Below, one piece after another: positions 1 to 8,522 of a stretch of 10,055 nt of DNA. Under the pieces are notes generated by a model. The model was not told the origin of the DNA. It searched no databases and saw nothing but the letters and a program-made list of their open reading frames with translations. The first letter of the stretch is position 1. The number at the start of each line of letters is the position of its first letter. The translations under genes and the position numbers were made by a program. The stretch covers positions 1 to 10,055 of the forward strand of contig CAMKTW010000044.1 in the NCBI GenBank assembly GCA_946415795.1, written 5' to 3'. This stretch comes from an uncultured Bacteroidales bacterium. Its GTDB lineage: Bacteria > Bacteroidota > Bacteroidia > Bacteroidales > UBA932.

Positions 1-372
1 GATCTCGTCAGTGATGTGCGGCACCACCTGGATAGTATGGCCCAGATATTCCCCGCTCCTCTCTTTGTCAATCACAGCCTTATAAATGCGGCCGGTAGTG
101 ACGGAGTTATGGCGGGTGGTGCGGATACCGGTGAAACGCTCGTAGTGACCCAGGTCGAGGTCTGTCTCCATACCGTCGGCCGTAACATAACACTCACCGT
201 GTTCGTATGGGTTGAGGGTGCCGGGGTCGATGTTTATGTAAGGATCGAATTTCTGGATGGTGATCTTGTATCCGCGTGCCTGCAGCAACTTACCTATGGA
301 AGAAGATATTATACCCTTGCCCAGGCTGCTGACCACACCGCCGGTAACGAAAATATATTTGGTAGAAGCCAT
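1..372 (-). CDS. pyrG: CTP synthase, N-terminal fragment (runs off the left edge)
   Basis: PyrG makes CTP from UTP using ATP and, normally, glutamine as nitrogen donor; it is the last step of de novo pyrimidine nucleotide synthesis in the cytoplasm. The window holds the first 124 codons, read leftwards from an ATG at 372-370; known family members are about 530-550 residues, so most of the synthetase domain and the whole C-terminal glutaminase domain lie outside. Visible hallmarks of the synthetase domain are the start MASTKYIFVTGG, the ATP-binding loop GVVSSLGKG (Lys19), FDPYINIDPGT (residues 42-52) and the ETDLDLGHYERF segment (69-80), whose aspartates match the Mg-binding region of the family. 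The ATG lies one base after the gltD stop codon and no clear Shine-Dalgarno sequence is seen, so translation is probably coupled to gltD. The frame is open to the edge with no sign of damage. Family assignment is near certain; completeness cannot be judged. Confidence 0.97.
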   Translation of the reverse strand, partial: MASTKYIFVTGGVVSSLGKGIISSSIGKLLQARGYKITIQKFDPYINIDPGTLNPYEHGECYVTADGMETDLDLGHYERFTGIRTTRHNSVTTGRIYKAVIDKERSGEYLGHTIQVVPHITDEI

Positions 373-373
373 A

Positions 374-1720
374 TTAACTGTTCAGATATTTATCCACTTT
401 GACTGCAGCGTCGCGACCGCTTGCGAGGGCGCGCACCACCAGCGACGGGCCGTTGGCGGCATCACCGCAGATAAAGACATTATCCGGATATCCGGAATGT
501 TCCGGTTTGAAGAAACCCATTGCGAGAAGCACCAGTTCCGCCTTGATGATTTCTGGCTTGCCCTTTTCAACCATTATGGGGCGACCGCCTTCCGGATTTG
601 GTTTCCAGTCAATTTCCTGGACCCTGACACCTGTCAGTTTACCATCCTCGCCAAGGAATTCAAGCGTGTTGATATTCCAGCGGCGGGTACACCCCTCTTC
701 GTGAGAAGATGTGGTCTTAAAAGTGCGCGGGAAGTTTGGCCAGGGGTTGGCGGGGTCGTCGGGACCGTCAACAGGGCGCGGCATAATCTCTATCTGAGTG
801 ACACTGAGAGCGCCCTGACGGTGAGCCGTACCGATGCAGTCGGAGCCGGTATCGCCACCGCCTATAACCAGGACGTCCTTGCCCTTTGCGGTGATACGCT
901 CCTCTTTGGAGAACTCCACCCCGGCCAACACACGATTCTGCTGCGAGAGAATCTCCAGTGCAAAGTGAACTCCCTTCAGTTCACGTCCGGGCACCTTCAA
1001 GTCGCGCGCTACGGGAGTACCTGTCGCTATTACCACAGCATCGTACTTTGCGGCAAAGGCGGCGTCGCACTCTACAGCCGCCCCGCAGTTGAACTCTATA
1101 CCTTCTTGATTGAGTATATCCACACGGCGGTCGATGATAGCCTTGTTAAGCTTGAAGTTGGGGATACCGTAGCGCAGCAGTCCGCCTGGAGCCTCGTTCT
1201 TGTCGAAGACCGTAACAGTGTACCCCTTCATATTAAGGGATTCTGCGGCGGCAAGCCCTGACGGGCCTGCGCCGATGACAGCCACCTTCCTGCCATTTCT
1301 CTCAGGGTGGCGTACCGGGACAAACCCCTCGCGGAAAGCGGTTTCCGTGATGGCCGCCTCATTCTCCCGGTTAGTAGCAGGTTCGTGGTTGAACCGGTTC
1401 AGCACACAGGCCTTTTCGCACAATGCGGGACAAACCCTACCGGTGAATTCCGGAAATGGATTGGTGGAAGAAAGCAGCCTGTATGCAAGCTCCCAGTCCC
1501 CCTTGAAAAGGGCGTCGTTCCACTCCGGCGCCTTGTTGCCAAGGGGACACGCCCAGTGGCAGAAAGGGACTCCGCAATCCATACAGCGAGATGCCTGAAG
1601 GCGGCGGTCCTTGGAGTTGAGAGTCTGCTCCACCTCTCCAAAATCGTGTACTCTGTCGTGTATCGGACGGTAGCCGGCTTCCTGCCGGGCAACCTCCATA
1701 AATGATTTAGGATTTCCCAT
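374..1720 (-). CDS. gltD: Glutamate synthase (NADPH) small (beta) subunit
   Basis: GltD takes electrons from NADPH through FAD and passes them by iron-sulfur clusters to GltB, which makes glutamate. The protein is 448 residues, a usual family length. Near the N-terminus are two cysteine clusters: Cys46, 49, 54 and 58 (CxxCx4CxxxC) and Cys97, 101 and 105, matching the [4Fe-4S] region of the family. The FAD-binding GAGPSG is at 150-155, the NADPH-binding GGGDTG at 287-292, and the closing FAD motif CGDAANGPSLVVRAL at about 418-432. I chose the ATG at 1720-1718 because the protein then begins MGNPK, as its homologs do, and AAGGAT sits 7 bases upstream. A TTG at 1744-1742 would add eight residues but directly abuts the gltB stop and is less likely. 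The gene follows gltB after 24 bp and precedes pyrG by 1 bp. Related FAD/Fe-S reductase subunits exist (NfnB, DPYD-like), but adjacency to gltB settles the call. Confidence 0.97.
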   Translation of the reverse strand: MGNPKSFMEVARQEAGYRPIHDRVHDFGEVEQTLNSKDRRLQASRCMDCGVPFCHWACPLGNKAPEWNDALFKGDWELAYRLLSSTNPFPEFTGRVCPALCEKACVLNRFNHEPATNRENEAAITETAFREGFVPVRHPERNGRKVAVIGAGPSGLAAAESLNMKGYTVTVFDKNEAPGGLLRYGIPNFKLNKAIIDRRVDILNQEGIEFNCGAAVECDAAFAAKYDAVVIATGTPVARDLKVPGRELKGVHFALEILSQQNRVLAGVEFSKEERITAKGKDVLVIGGGDTGSDCIGTAHRQGALSVTQIEIMPRPVDGPDDPANPWPNFPRTFKTTSSHEEGCTRRWNINTLEFLGEDGKLTGVRVQEIDWKPNPEGGRPIMVEKGKPEIIKAELVLLAMGFFKPEHSGYPDNVFICGDAANGPSLVVRALASGRDAAVKVDKYLNS

Positions 1721-1727
1721 AGTAGCA

Positions 1728-1733
1728 ATCCTT
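1728..1733 (-). promoter_or_regulatory. Ribosome binding site of gltD
   Basis: On the minus strand AAGGAT lies 7 bases before the ATG at 1720, between the gltB stop and gltD. Good Shine-Dalgarno matches are uncommon in this window, and this one decides the gltD start in favour of the ATG over the TTG at 1744. Confidence 0.6.
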
Positions 1734-1744
1734 AGATAATTCAA

Positions 1745-4700
1745 TTAATAATCACGCTGAACTTCTGCAATCTTCTGTTGCAGTTTGCGCATCTGCTCTT
1801 CCTGCAGCACGCGTTTGTATTCTATAGGCACTATCTGGACAAATTCGTCGGCATAACGCTGCCAGTCGTCGAGCATCGTGCGGGCCAGCTTGGAGCCGGT
1901 ATACAGATAATGCTGGCGGATGAGTTCGTGCAGCTCCTTACGGTACTGTGCATCATCTACCAGATTGATTTCTACCATATCCATATTGCAGAAATAGTCA
2001 AAATCACCCTTCTTGTTCCATACGTAGGCCACACCGCCGCTCATACCGGCTGCAAAGTTGCGTCCGGTCTCGCCCAGCACAACCACACGGCCGCCGGTCA
2101 TATATTCGCAGCAGTGGTCTCCGGCACCTTCAATGACGGCTATTGCACCCGAGTTGCGCACGGCAAACCTCTCTCCCACCTTTCCGTTGACATAAAGCTC
2201 GCCGGAGGTGGCGCCATAGAGACCGGTGTTGCCCGCTATGATATTGTCTTCTGCCGGGAAGTTGCTGCGCATAGGTGGCAGGATCGCAATGCGGCCGCCG
2301 CTGAGACCTTTAGCAAAATAATCGTTGGTCTCACCCTCCAGCTTGAAAGAGACGCCGTGGGCAAGGAAAGCTCCGAACGACTGTCCGGCAGAGCCCTTGA
2401 ACTTGACGCTGACAGTATCCTCTGCAAGACCGTCGTTGCCATATTTAGCTGCTATCACGCCGGAGAGCATTGCGCCGACGGCGCGGTCGGTATTCTTGAT
2501 TGCAAAGTCAAGGGTGATCTCTTCTCCACGCCCGATGGCATTTCCGGAGGCTTTTATGAGCCTCTGGTCAAGCACATCATCCAATACATAAGGGTTGTCG
2601 GTGGTGTGGTGCAGCGTCCCTTTCTCCTGATACAGCAGGCGGCCAAAGTCCAGCGGAGAAGCCTGGGTTTCAATCAGGTCGGTCCGTCCGATGGCATCGT
2701 CCACACTCTTCAGACCCAGCTCTGCCAGATATTCGCGGACCTCTTGCGCCATAAAGGTGAAATAATTGACAAGATGGTCAACCTTGCCCTGGAAATGCTC
2801 GCGGAGTCTAGCATCCTGAGTCGCAACGCCCATCGGGCAGGTATTCAGGTTGCACTTGCGCATCATCACACACCCGAGCACTATCAGTGCAGCCGTACCG
2901 AATCCGAATTCGTCGGCACCGAGCAGCGCCATCAGAATCACGTCACGGCCAGTCTTGATCTGGCCGTCGACCTGCAGGCGTACCTGACCACGCAGACCGT
3001 TACGCACAAGCGTCTGCTGAGCTTCGCTCAAGCCAATCTCGGGCGGGATACCGGCAAAACGCATACTTGAGGCGGGGCTGGCGCCGGTACCGCCCTCTGC
3101 ACCGCTGAGCACAATCAGATCTGCCTTTGCCTTGGCAACGCCGGCCGCAATTGTGCCGACTCCGCTTTCACAAACCAGCTTTACACTGACCTTGGCCTTC
3201 GGGTTGACATTTTTCAGGTCGAAAATCAACTGTGCCAGGTCCTCAATTGAATAGATGTCGTGGTGGGGCGGCGGCGATATGAGAGAAATACCGGGTATTG
3301 AGTGACGGGTTTTGGCTATGATCTCGTTAACCTTGAAACCCGGGAGCTGGCCGCCTTCGCCCGGTTTTGCGCCCTGGGCCACTTTGATCTGCAACTCCTC
3401 TGCATTGACCAGATACTCAGTGGTGACCCCGAAACGGCCGGATGCGACCTGCTTGGTCTTGCTGCTCAGGCTCACCCCATCCACATCGCTGTGGAACCGC
3501 TGCGAATCTTCTCCGCCTTCACCGGTGTTGCTTCTTGCTCCGAGTTTATTCATTGCAAGGGCAATAGTCTCGTGCGCCTCTATGCTGAGCGCGCCAAACG
3601 ACATGGCGCCGGTCACGAACCGCTTTACAATGCTCTCTACAGGTTCAACTTCGTCAACTGGAATGGGATTTGACTTGAAGCCCATAAAGTCGCGTATGAA
3701 AATCGGTTCTGTCTTGTTGTCGGCCAGCGAAGTGAATTTCTTGAACAGTGAATAATCCCCTTTGCGGCACGCCAGCTGCAGTGTGGCGATAGTTTCCGGA
3801 TTCCACGCGTGGCGGATGCCGTCGCGACGCCAGCGGAAGCGCCCCAGGTTAGGCAACAGCGCGTCTTCCTTGCTGGCAAATGCAAGGGTGTGGAAGGCCT
3901 TGGCATCGGCGGCAATCTTTTCAAGTCCCGCACCGCCTATGGTGCTGACCTCGGTGCCGAAATATGAACGCAGCAGATCTTCGCTAAGGCCGACACTTTC
4001 AAATATCTTGGCGCCGCGATAACTGCGGATGGTGCTGATACCCATCTTGGCCATAATCTTCAGCAGGCCCTTGCAAACCGCTTTGATATAGTTCTTTTCT
4101 GCAGTAGAATAGTCCTCCTGTATCTTGCCCTTCTTAACAAGATCGTCCAGTATTGCAAATACCATATACGGGCAGAGGGCGGATGCACCATATCCAAGCA
4201 AAAGAGCAGCGTGCATCGTCTCGCGAATCTCACCGCTCTCCACAATAAGGGCGGTCTGCACGCGCTTCCCGACAGAGATCAGGTAGTGGTGCACAGCCGA
4301 TACGGCCAGCAGGCTCGGAATGGCAATGTGTGTCTGGTCAACATCCCGGTCAGAGAGGATAATATAATTGTAACCTTCATCCACACTCCGTTCTGCATCC
4401 TTGCAGAGTTTGTCCAAAGCGGCACGCAGGTCACCGGTAAATGTCATCGGCAGCTTTATGGTGTTGAAGCCTTTGTAGCGGATGTTGCACAAGAGGTCCA
4501 GTTGTGTATTGTTCAAGATCGGATGCGGCAGGCGGACCATCTTGCAGTTGCTCTCGTCAGGATTAAGGATACCGGCGCCTACGCGGCCTATGTACTCTTC
4601 CAGGCTCATTACCAGGCTCTCACGGATTGAGTCGATGGCGGGGTTGGTAACCTGGGCAAACTGCTGGCGGAAATAATCAAAGAAGACCTGCGGCTTTTTG

Positions 4701-6169
4701 GAAATTACAGCCAGCGGGGTGTCATTGCCCATTGAAGCGGTCGGCTCCTGGGCTGTCGTAGCCATCGGGATGATTGAAGAAGATATATCCTCTTCGCCAT
4801 ATCCGAACAACAGCTCCCTTGCAACCAGATTGTCCACCGCATTGTTCACGTGACGCCCGCTGTGGAGCTTCTCCAGCTGGATACGGTTGGTAGAGAGCCA
4901 CTGGCGATAAGGGTGCTCTGCGGCAAGGGTGCGCTTGATTTCGCCATCGTAGTATATCTTCCCCTCCTGCGTGTCTATCAGCAATATCTTGCCAGGCTGC
5001 AGGCGGCCTTTCTCTACGACCTGGGTAGGGTCAAAATCCATCACACCCACCTCGGAAGCCACCACCATCGTGTCGCTTTTGGTTATGGTGTAACGTGCCG
5101 GACGCAGACCGTTGCGGTCGAGCATACCGCCGGCAAACCGGCCGTCAGAGAAAATCAGAGCCGCGGGGCCGTCCCAGGGTTCCATCAATATGGAATAGTA
5201 TTCATAGAAGGCCTTCAGGTCCTCCGGAATAGGGTTCTTGTCGTTGAATGATTCCGGCAGCAGCAATGCCATTGCGTGCGGCAGGCTCATCCCGCTCATC
5301 AGGAAAAACTCAAGCACATTGTCCAGACTTGCAGAATCGGACATACCGGGCTGTATGATAGGTGATATCTGGCGGATGTCGCCCAGCGCCTCGCTGCTGA
5401 GCACGCTCTCGCGGGCCTGCATCCAGCCGCGGTTGCCTCGGATGGTGTTGATCTCGCCGTTGTGCGCCAACAGGCGGAACGGTTGCGCCAGAGACCAGGT
5501 AGGGAACGTATTGGTACTGAAACGGGAGTGAACCACAGCCAGGCCGCTGGTAAAATAAGGATTGTTCAGGTCGGGATAGAACTCACGCAGCTGCATACTG
5601 GAGAGCATACCCTTATACACTATGCTGGTATTGCTTAACGAGCAGAAGTAGAAATCTTTGTCGCTGATGCGTTTTTCTATCCGCTTTCTGAGAACATAGA
5701 GTGTGCGGGGGAAAGTTTCCACCTTGTCATCCTGCACGCCGGTGATGAAAATCTGCTTGATATCCGGCTCTGTTGCAAGTGCCCGCTCACCAAGACATTC
5801 AGGAACAGTCGGGACCTGGCGCAGATGCATCAGCTGCAGCCCGTCGCGCTCGATCTCCTCGATAATGATTCCCAGGATCTGCTGCTGCCGCTTTTCATCT
5901 TTAGGCAGGAACACCAGTCCGGTGGCATATTTGCCCTTCTCGGGCACGGGAATCCCCGCAAGCAGTATGAATTCGTGCGGGATCTGGAGCATAATACCGG
6001 CCCCGTCGCCGTCCTTTCCAATCTCCGCCCCGCGGTGGCGCATATTTTCCAGCACCTTGAGTGCATCATCTACAAGTTGATGTGTTTTCCCTCCGTGGAT
6101 ATTCACCACCATTCCGACGCCGCAGCTGTCGTGTTCATATGTGTTGCTGTAAAGACCCTTTTGCTGCAT
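1745..6169 (-). CDS. gltB: Glutamate synthase large (alpha) subunit
   Basis: GltB carries out the glutamine amidotransferase and glutamate synthase reactions: glutamine plus 2-oxoglutarate plus two electrons gives two glutamates. It works with GltD in the cytoplasm. At 1474 residues it is full length for a bacterial large subunit (about 1480-1520). The domain order is normal. The class II amidotransferase domain comes first, with Cys16 in EHDSCGVG as the nucleophile and HNGEI at 236-240; known enzymes cut off the short leader before this Cys, so residues 1-15 are probably a propeptide. A central domain follows, then the FMN/2-oxoglutarate domain (MSFGALS from 856, SGAEGGTGASP at 1022-1032). 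The [3Fe-4S] cysteines are Cys1100, Cys1106 and Cys1111 (Cx5Cx4C). The C-terminal glycine-rich beta-helix starts near 1259. No upstream in-frame start exists, because a TAA occurs four codons before the ATG. First gene of the gltB-gltD-pyrG block; no frameshift or lost key residue seen. Confidence 0.98.
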   Translation of the reverse strand: MQQKGLYSNTYEHDSCGVGMVVNIHGGKTHQLVDDALKVLENMRHRGAEIGKDGDGAGIMLQIPHEFILLAGIPVPEKGKYATGLVFLPKDEKRQQQILGIIIEEIERDGLQLMHLRQVPTVPECLGERALATEPDIKQIFITGVQDDKVETFPRTLYVLRKRIEKRISDKDFYFCSLSNTSIVYKGMLSSMQLREFYPDLNNPYFTSGLAVVHSRFSTNTFPTWSLAQPFRLLAHNGEINTIRGNRGWMQARESVLSSEALGDIRQISPIIQPGMSDSASLDNVLEFFLMSGMSLPHAMALLLPESFNDKNPIPEDLKAFYEYYSILMEPWDGPAALIFSDGRFAGGMLDRNGLRPARYTITKSDTMVVASEVGVMDFDPTQVVEKGRLQPGKILLIDTQEGKIYYDGEIKRTLAAEHPYRQWLSTNRIQLEKLHSGRHVNNAVDNLVARELLFGYGEEDISSSIIPMATTAQEPTASMGNDTPLAVISKKPQVFFDYFRQQFAQVTNPAIDSIRESLVMSLEEYIGRVGAGILNPDESNCKMVRLPHPILNNTQLDLLCNIRYKGFNTIKLPMTFTGDLRAALDKLCKDAERSVDEGYNYIILSDRDVDQTHIAIPSLLAVSAVHHYLISVGKRVQTALIVESGEIRETMHAALLLGYGASALCPYMVFAILDDLVKKGKIQEDYSTAEKNYIKAVCKGLLKIMAKMGISTIRSYRGAKIFESVGLSEDLLRSYFGTEVSTIGGAGLEKIAADAKAFHTLAFASKEDALLPNLGRFRWRRDGIRHAWNPETIATLQLACRKGDYSLFKKFTSLADNKTEPIFIRDFMGFKSNPIPVDEVEPVESIVKRFVTGAMSFGALSIEAHETIALAMNKLGARSNTGEGGEDSQRFHSDVDGVSLSSKTKQVASGRFGVTTEYLVNAEELQIKVAQGAKPGEGGQLPGFKVNEIIAKTRHSIPGISLISPPPHHDIYSIEDLAQLIFDLKNVNPKAKVSVKLVCESGVGTIAAGVAKAKADLIVLSGAEGGTGASPASSMRFAGIPPEIGLSEAQQTLVRNGLRGQVRLQVDGQIKTGRDVILMALLGADEFGFGTAALIVLGCVMMRKCNLNTCPMGVATQDARLREHFQGKVDHLVNYFTFMAQEVREYLAELGLKSVDDAIGRTDLIETQASPLDFGRLLYQEKGTLHHTTDNPYVLDDVLDQRLIKASGNAIGRGEEITLDFAIKNTDRAVGAMLSGVIAAKYGNDGLAEDTVSVKFKGSAGQSFGAFLAHGVSFKLEGETNDYFAKGLSGGRIAILPPMRSNFPAEDNIIAGNTGLYGATSGELYVNGKVGERFAVRNSGAIAVIEGAGDHCCEYMTGGRVVVLGETGRNFAAGMSGGVAYVWNKKGDFDYFCNMDMVEINLVDDAQYRKELHELIRQHYLYTGSKLARTMLDDWQRYADEFVQIVPIEYKRVLQEEQMRKLQQKIAEVQRDY

Positions 6170-6432
6170 ATAATAATACTTTTAATCCTTTACGGGGGCA
6201 AAATTACCTATTAGCATTACCCTCCGAGCCGGTCGCACCATTTAAATATCAACATAAGCCATATCCCATATCAATGTGTGACCCAATACAAGCTATCACA
6301 AAAAGAAATTACGGAAAAACTGCGGATCGCTTTACAATAGTAACTTCTGTTTCAAATTTATGCTAATTAATTGCACTGATTCGCGCGGATTACAACGCGG
6401 CTTTACTAACATTGCAACCGGAAACTTACAAA
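6170..6432. other. Divergent intergenic region between gltB and dapF
   Basis: This 263-bp stretch is the only sizeable noncoding DNA in the window. It must carry the start signals for both the leftward gltB-gltD-pyrG block and the rightward dapF-dapL-glnN block. It is richer in A+T than the genes around it. The only good promoter match is the -7 element before gltB. For dapF I see only imperfect matches, such as TAACATTG at 6407-6414, with no -33 partner. ATTACC is repeated directly at 6203-6208 and 6216-6221, overlapping the gltB -7 element. I see no convincing terminator hairpin, riboswitch fold, tRNA or conserved small ORF. Short ORFs reading through here lack family features. Confidence 0.7.
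6199..6206 (-). promoter_or_regulatory. Candidate Bacteroidota-type -7 promoter element for gltB
   Basis: Read on the minus strand this is TAATTTTG, an exact match to the TAnnTTTG -7 consensus known for the primary sigma factor of Bacteroides. It lies 29 bases before the gltB ATG, so transcription would give a leader of roughly 20-25 bases. No TTTG-like -33 element is visible at the expected 19-21 bp spacing, so the promoter may be weak or activator-dependent, or the match may be chance. An AAGGAT downstream (minus strand, plus positions 6185-6190) sits 15 bases before the ATG, which is long for a Shine-Dalgarno sequence. Confidence 0.45.
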
Positions 6433-7287
6433 ATGAAACAGACAATACACTTCACCAAAATGCAGGGGGCGGGCAACGACTACATCTATGTCAACGCCTC
6501 GCAATACCCTATTGCCGATTTAGCGGGAGCGGCAAGGGCGTGGAGTGACCGCAACAAAGGCATCGGTTCTGACGGTCTGGTTATAATTGAAAAGGCCGAT
6601 GACGCCGTTGCAGATTTCAGTATGAGGATTTTCAACTCTGACGGAAGCGAGGCTGATATGTGCGGCAACGCCTCCAGATGCATCGGCAAGTATATATATG
6701 AGAGGGGGCTGAGCGAAAAGAGGTGCATCAGGCTTCAGACACGCTCAGGCATAAAAAACCTCTGGATCGATGTAGATGATGCCGACAAGGTGCGGGAAGT
6801 GACAGTTGATATGCTGGAACCCAGGTTTGATTGCCGCGAACAATTTGAAGGTGTTCCGTGCAAGGAGAATGAGATTGAAGCCTGCGGACTTAAGTTCAAG
6901 GGGACGTTTGTTTCAATGGGAAATCCACATTTTGTTATATTTGTCACCGATATGGACACTCTGGATATTTGCAAATACGGTTCTGCGCTGGAATCCAACC
7001 CGGTTTTTCCCCGTCGCTGCAATATAGAATTTGCACAGATTGTCTCTCCGGAATGCATCAGGGTGAGGGTTTGGGAGCGTGGCAGCGGCATCACCAAGGC
7101 GTGCGGATCCGGAGCCTGCGCTACGGCGGTGGCTGCAGGCATCACGTCCCGTGCCGGCAGGGAGGTGACTATATCTATGGACGGTGGCGACCTGAATGTA
7201 AGTTGGAATCCGCCCGCCGGCCATGTTTACCTTTCGGGACCGGCCGAATTTGTCTTTGATGGAGAAATAGAATATGGCTCTTGTTAA
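6433..7287 (+). CDS. dapF: Diaminopimelate epimerase
   Basis: DapF interconverts LL- and meso-diaminopimelate without a cofactor, using two cysteines as acid and base. The meso form is the lysine precursor and the crosslinking residue of Gram-negative peptidoglycan. The protein is 284 residues, a usual length (about 270-290). Both catalytic cysteines are present in their family contexts: Cys77 in ADMCGNASRC and Cys224 in KACGSGACATA. The N-terminal substrate motif KMQGAGNDY (residues 9-17) and MGNPHFV (162-168) also fit. I chose the ATG at 6433 because it gives the short lead-in MKQTIHFTKM expected for the family. A TTG at 6412 would add seven residues and is less likely. No clear Shine-Dalgarno sequence precedes it. 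It is first of the rightward block, and its last 14 bases overlap dapL, the gene whose product makes its substrate. Intact, with no unusual features. Confidence 0.97.
   Translation: MKQTIHFTKMQGAGNDYIYVNASQYPIADLAGAARAWSDRNKGIGSDGLVIIEKADDAVADFSMRIFNSDGSEADMCGNASRCIGKYIYERGLSEKRCIRLQTRSGIKNLWIDVDDADKVREVTVDMLEPRFDCREQFEGVPCKENEIEACGLKFKGTFVSMGNPHFVIFVTDMDTLDICKYGSALESNPVFPRRCNIEFAQIVSPECIRVRVWERGSGITKACGSGACATAVAAGITSRAGREVTISMDGGDLNVSWNPPAGHVYLSGPAEFVFDGEIEYGSC
7261..7266 (+). promoter_or_regulatory. Ribosome binding site of dapL, inside the end of dapF
   Basis: GGAGAA lies 7 bases before the dapL ATG at 7274 and is embedded in the last codons of dapF. With the 14-bp gene overlap it suggests that ribosomes finishing dapF help start dapL, and it supports the chosen dapL start. 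Confidence 0.55.
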
Positions 7288-8503
7288 CGAACATTTCCTC
7301 AAACTGCCTGGCAATTACCTGTTTGCAGACGTTGCCCGCAAGGTGAACGCATTCAAGTCGGCGCATAAGAACGTGAATGTGATAAGCCTTGGGACAGGCG
7401 ATGTCACCCAGCCGCTTGCCCCGGCAGTGATTGAGGCGCTACACAAGGCGGCCGACGAGATGGGGCGCGCGGAGACATTCCGCGGCTATGGTCCGGAACA
7501 GGGATATCAGTTCCTCCGGGAAGCCATCATCAAGAACGATTATCTCCCCCGCGGAATCCATCTGGATATAAACGAGGTGTTCATCAACGACGGAGCCAAG
7601 AGTGACACCGGCAATATCCAGGAGCTCATACGGTGGGACAACTCCATAGGTGTGACCGACCCCATCTACCCTGTTTATCTTGATTCCAACTCTATGATTG
7701 GCCGCTCCGGCGTGAAAGACAGTCACGACCGGTGGTCAAACGTCGTTTATTTCCCCTGCACCGCAGAGAACAACTTTATACCAGAGATTCCCAGCCGCCG
7801 CGTGGATGTTGTTTATCTGTGCTATCCCAACAATCCCACAGGCACCGTGATATCCAAGGAAGAACTTCGCAAGTGGGTTAATTATGCCCTTCACAACGAC
7901 GCCCTCATTTTTTACGACGCCGCTTACGAGGCATATATCCAGGATCCCGACATCCCCCACTCCATTTACGAGATCCGCGGCGCACGCAAATGCGCCATAG
8001 AGTTCCGCAGCTACTCCAAGACGGCCGGTTTTACCGGAGTGCGCTGCGGATATACAATAGTTCCGGAGGAGGTTTCCGCCGCTACTCTGGAGGGCAAGCG
8101 GATAGAGCTTAACCCTCTGTGGCTGCGCCGCCAGTGCACCAAGTTCAACGGCACCAGCTACCTGAGCCAGCGCGCGGCAGAGGCTATCTATACTCCGGAG
8201 GGCAAGAAGCAGGTGCGCAAGACCATTGCGTACTATATGCAGAATGCAGAGCTGATGCTGAAGCGCTTCCGCACCCTCGGTTACGAGGTTTACGGCGGAG
8301 CAAACGCCCCTTATGTATGGATGAAGACCCCTCACGGTATGCCCAGCTGGAGGTTTTTTGAAGAGATGCTCAACAGGGCACACGTCGTATGCACCCCGGG
8401 GGCAGGTTTTGGCCCTTCAGGCGAAGGCTATGCAAGATTCACGGCGTTCGGCACCCACGAACAGACAGAAGAAGCACTGAAAAGAATAGAAAGATGGTTC
8501 TAA
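7274..8503 (+). CDS. dapL: LL-diaminopimelate aminotransferase
   Basis: DapL is a pyridoxal-phosphate enzyme that converts tetrahydrodipicolinate directly to LL-diaminopimelate with glutamate as amino donor. It bypasses the DapD-DapC-DapE route of E. coli and is known from plants, Chlamydia, cyanobacteria and Bacteroidota. The 409-residue length is normal for DapL. The aminotransferase class I/II features are visible in order: GTGDVTQPL (40-48), ETFRGYGPEQGYQFLREAI (67-85), NNPTG (186-190), Asp215 and Tyr218 that bind the cofactor, the Schiff-base lysine Lys249 in SYSKTAGFTGVRCGY, and the carboxylate-binding Arg388 near the C-terminus. The GYGPEQG and KTAGFTG segments, and pairing with dapF, separate it from general aspartate or alanine aminotransferases. 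It overlaps dapF by 14 bp and is followed by glnN after 19 bp, so cotranscription is likely. No damage seen. Confidence 0.95.
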   Translation: MALVNEHFLKLPGNYLFADVARKVNAFKSAHKNVNVISLGTGDVTQPLAPAVIEALHKAADEMGRAETFRGYGPEQGYQFLREAIIKNDYLPRGIHLDINEVFINDGAKSDTGNIQELIRWDNSIGVTDPIYPVYLDSNSMIGRSGVKDSHDRWSNVVYFPCTAENNFIPEIPSRRVDVVYLCYPNNPTGTVISKEELRKWVNYALHNDALIFYDAAYEAYIQDPDIPHSIYEIRGARKCAIEFRSYSKTAGFTGVRCGYTIVPEEVSAATLEGKRIELNPLWLRRQCTKFNGTSYLSQRAAEAIYTPEGKKQVRKTIAYYMQNAELMLKRFRTLGYEVYGGANAPYVWMKTPHGMPSWRFFEEMLNRAHVVCTPGAGFGPSGEGYARFTAFGTHEQTEEALKRIERWF

Positions 8504-8522
8504 CACATTAATACTAACGATT

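Noticed and set aside
257..1261. A 334-codon open frame on the plus strand opposite pyrG and gltD
   Set aside because: It crosses the pyrG-gltD junction antisense, has no family features or ribosome binding site, and the opposite strand is clearly coding with all GltD motifs intact.
1778..3070. A 430-codon open frame on the plus strand opposite gltB
   Set aside because: It lies wholly antisense to the unambiguous C-terminal half of gltB, shows no recognisable domain, and is the usual product of few stops in the antisense frame of a moderately GC-rich gene.
6384..6400. Possible hairpin with CGCG arms in the dapF leader
   Set aside because: The stem is only four base pairs around an eight-base loop and cannot be extended, so it is not a credible terminator or riboswitch element.
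6061..6548. Short plus-strand ORFs spanning the gltB start and the intergenic gap
   Set aside because: They overlap the ends of gltB and dapF in other frames, have no conserved sequence features and no good start signals.
7736..8383. A 215-codon minus-strand open frame opposite dapL
   Set aside because: Antisense shadow of dapL; its composition mirrors dapL codons and it has no recognisable domain.
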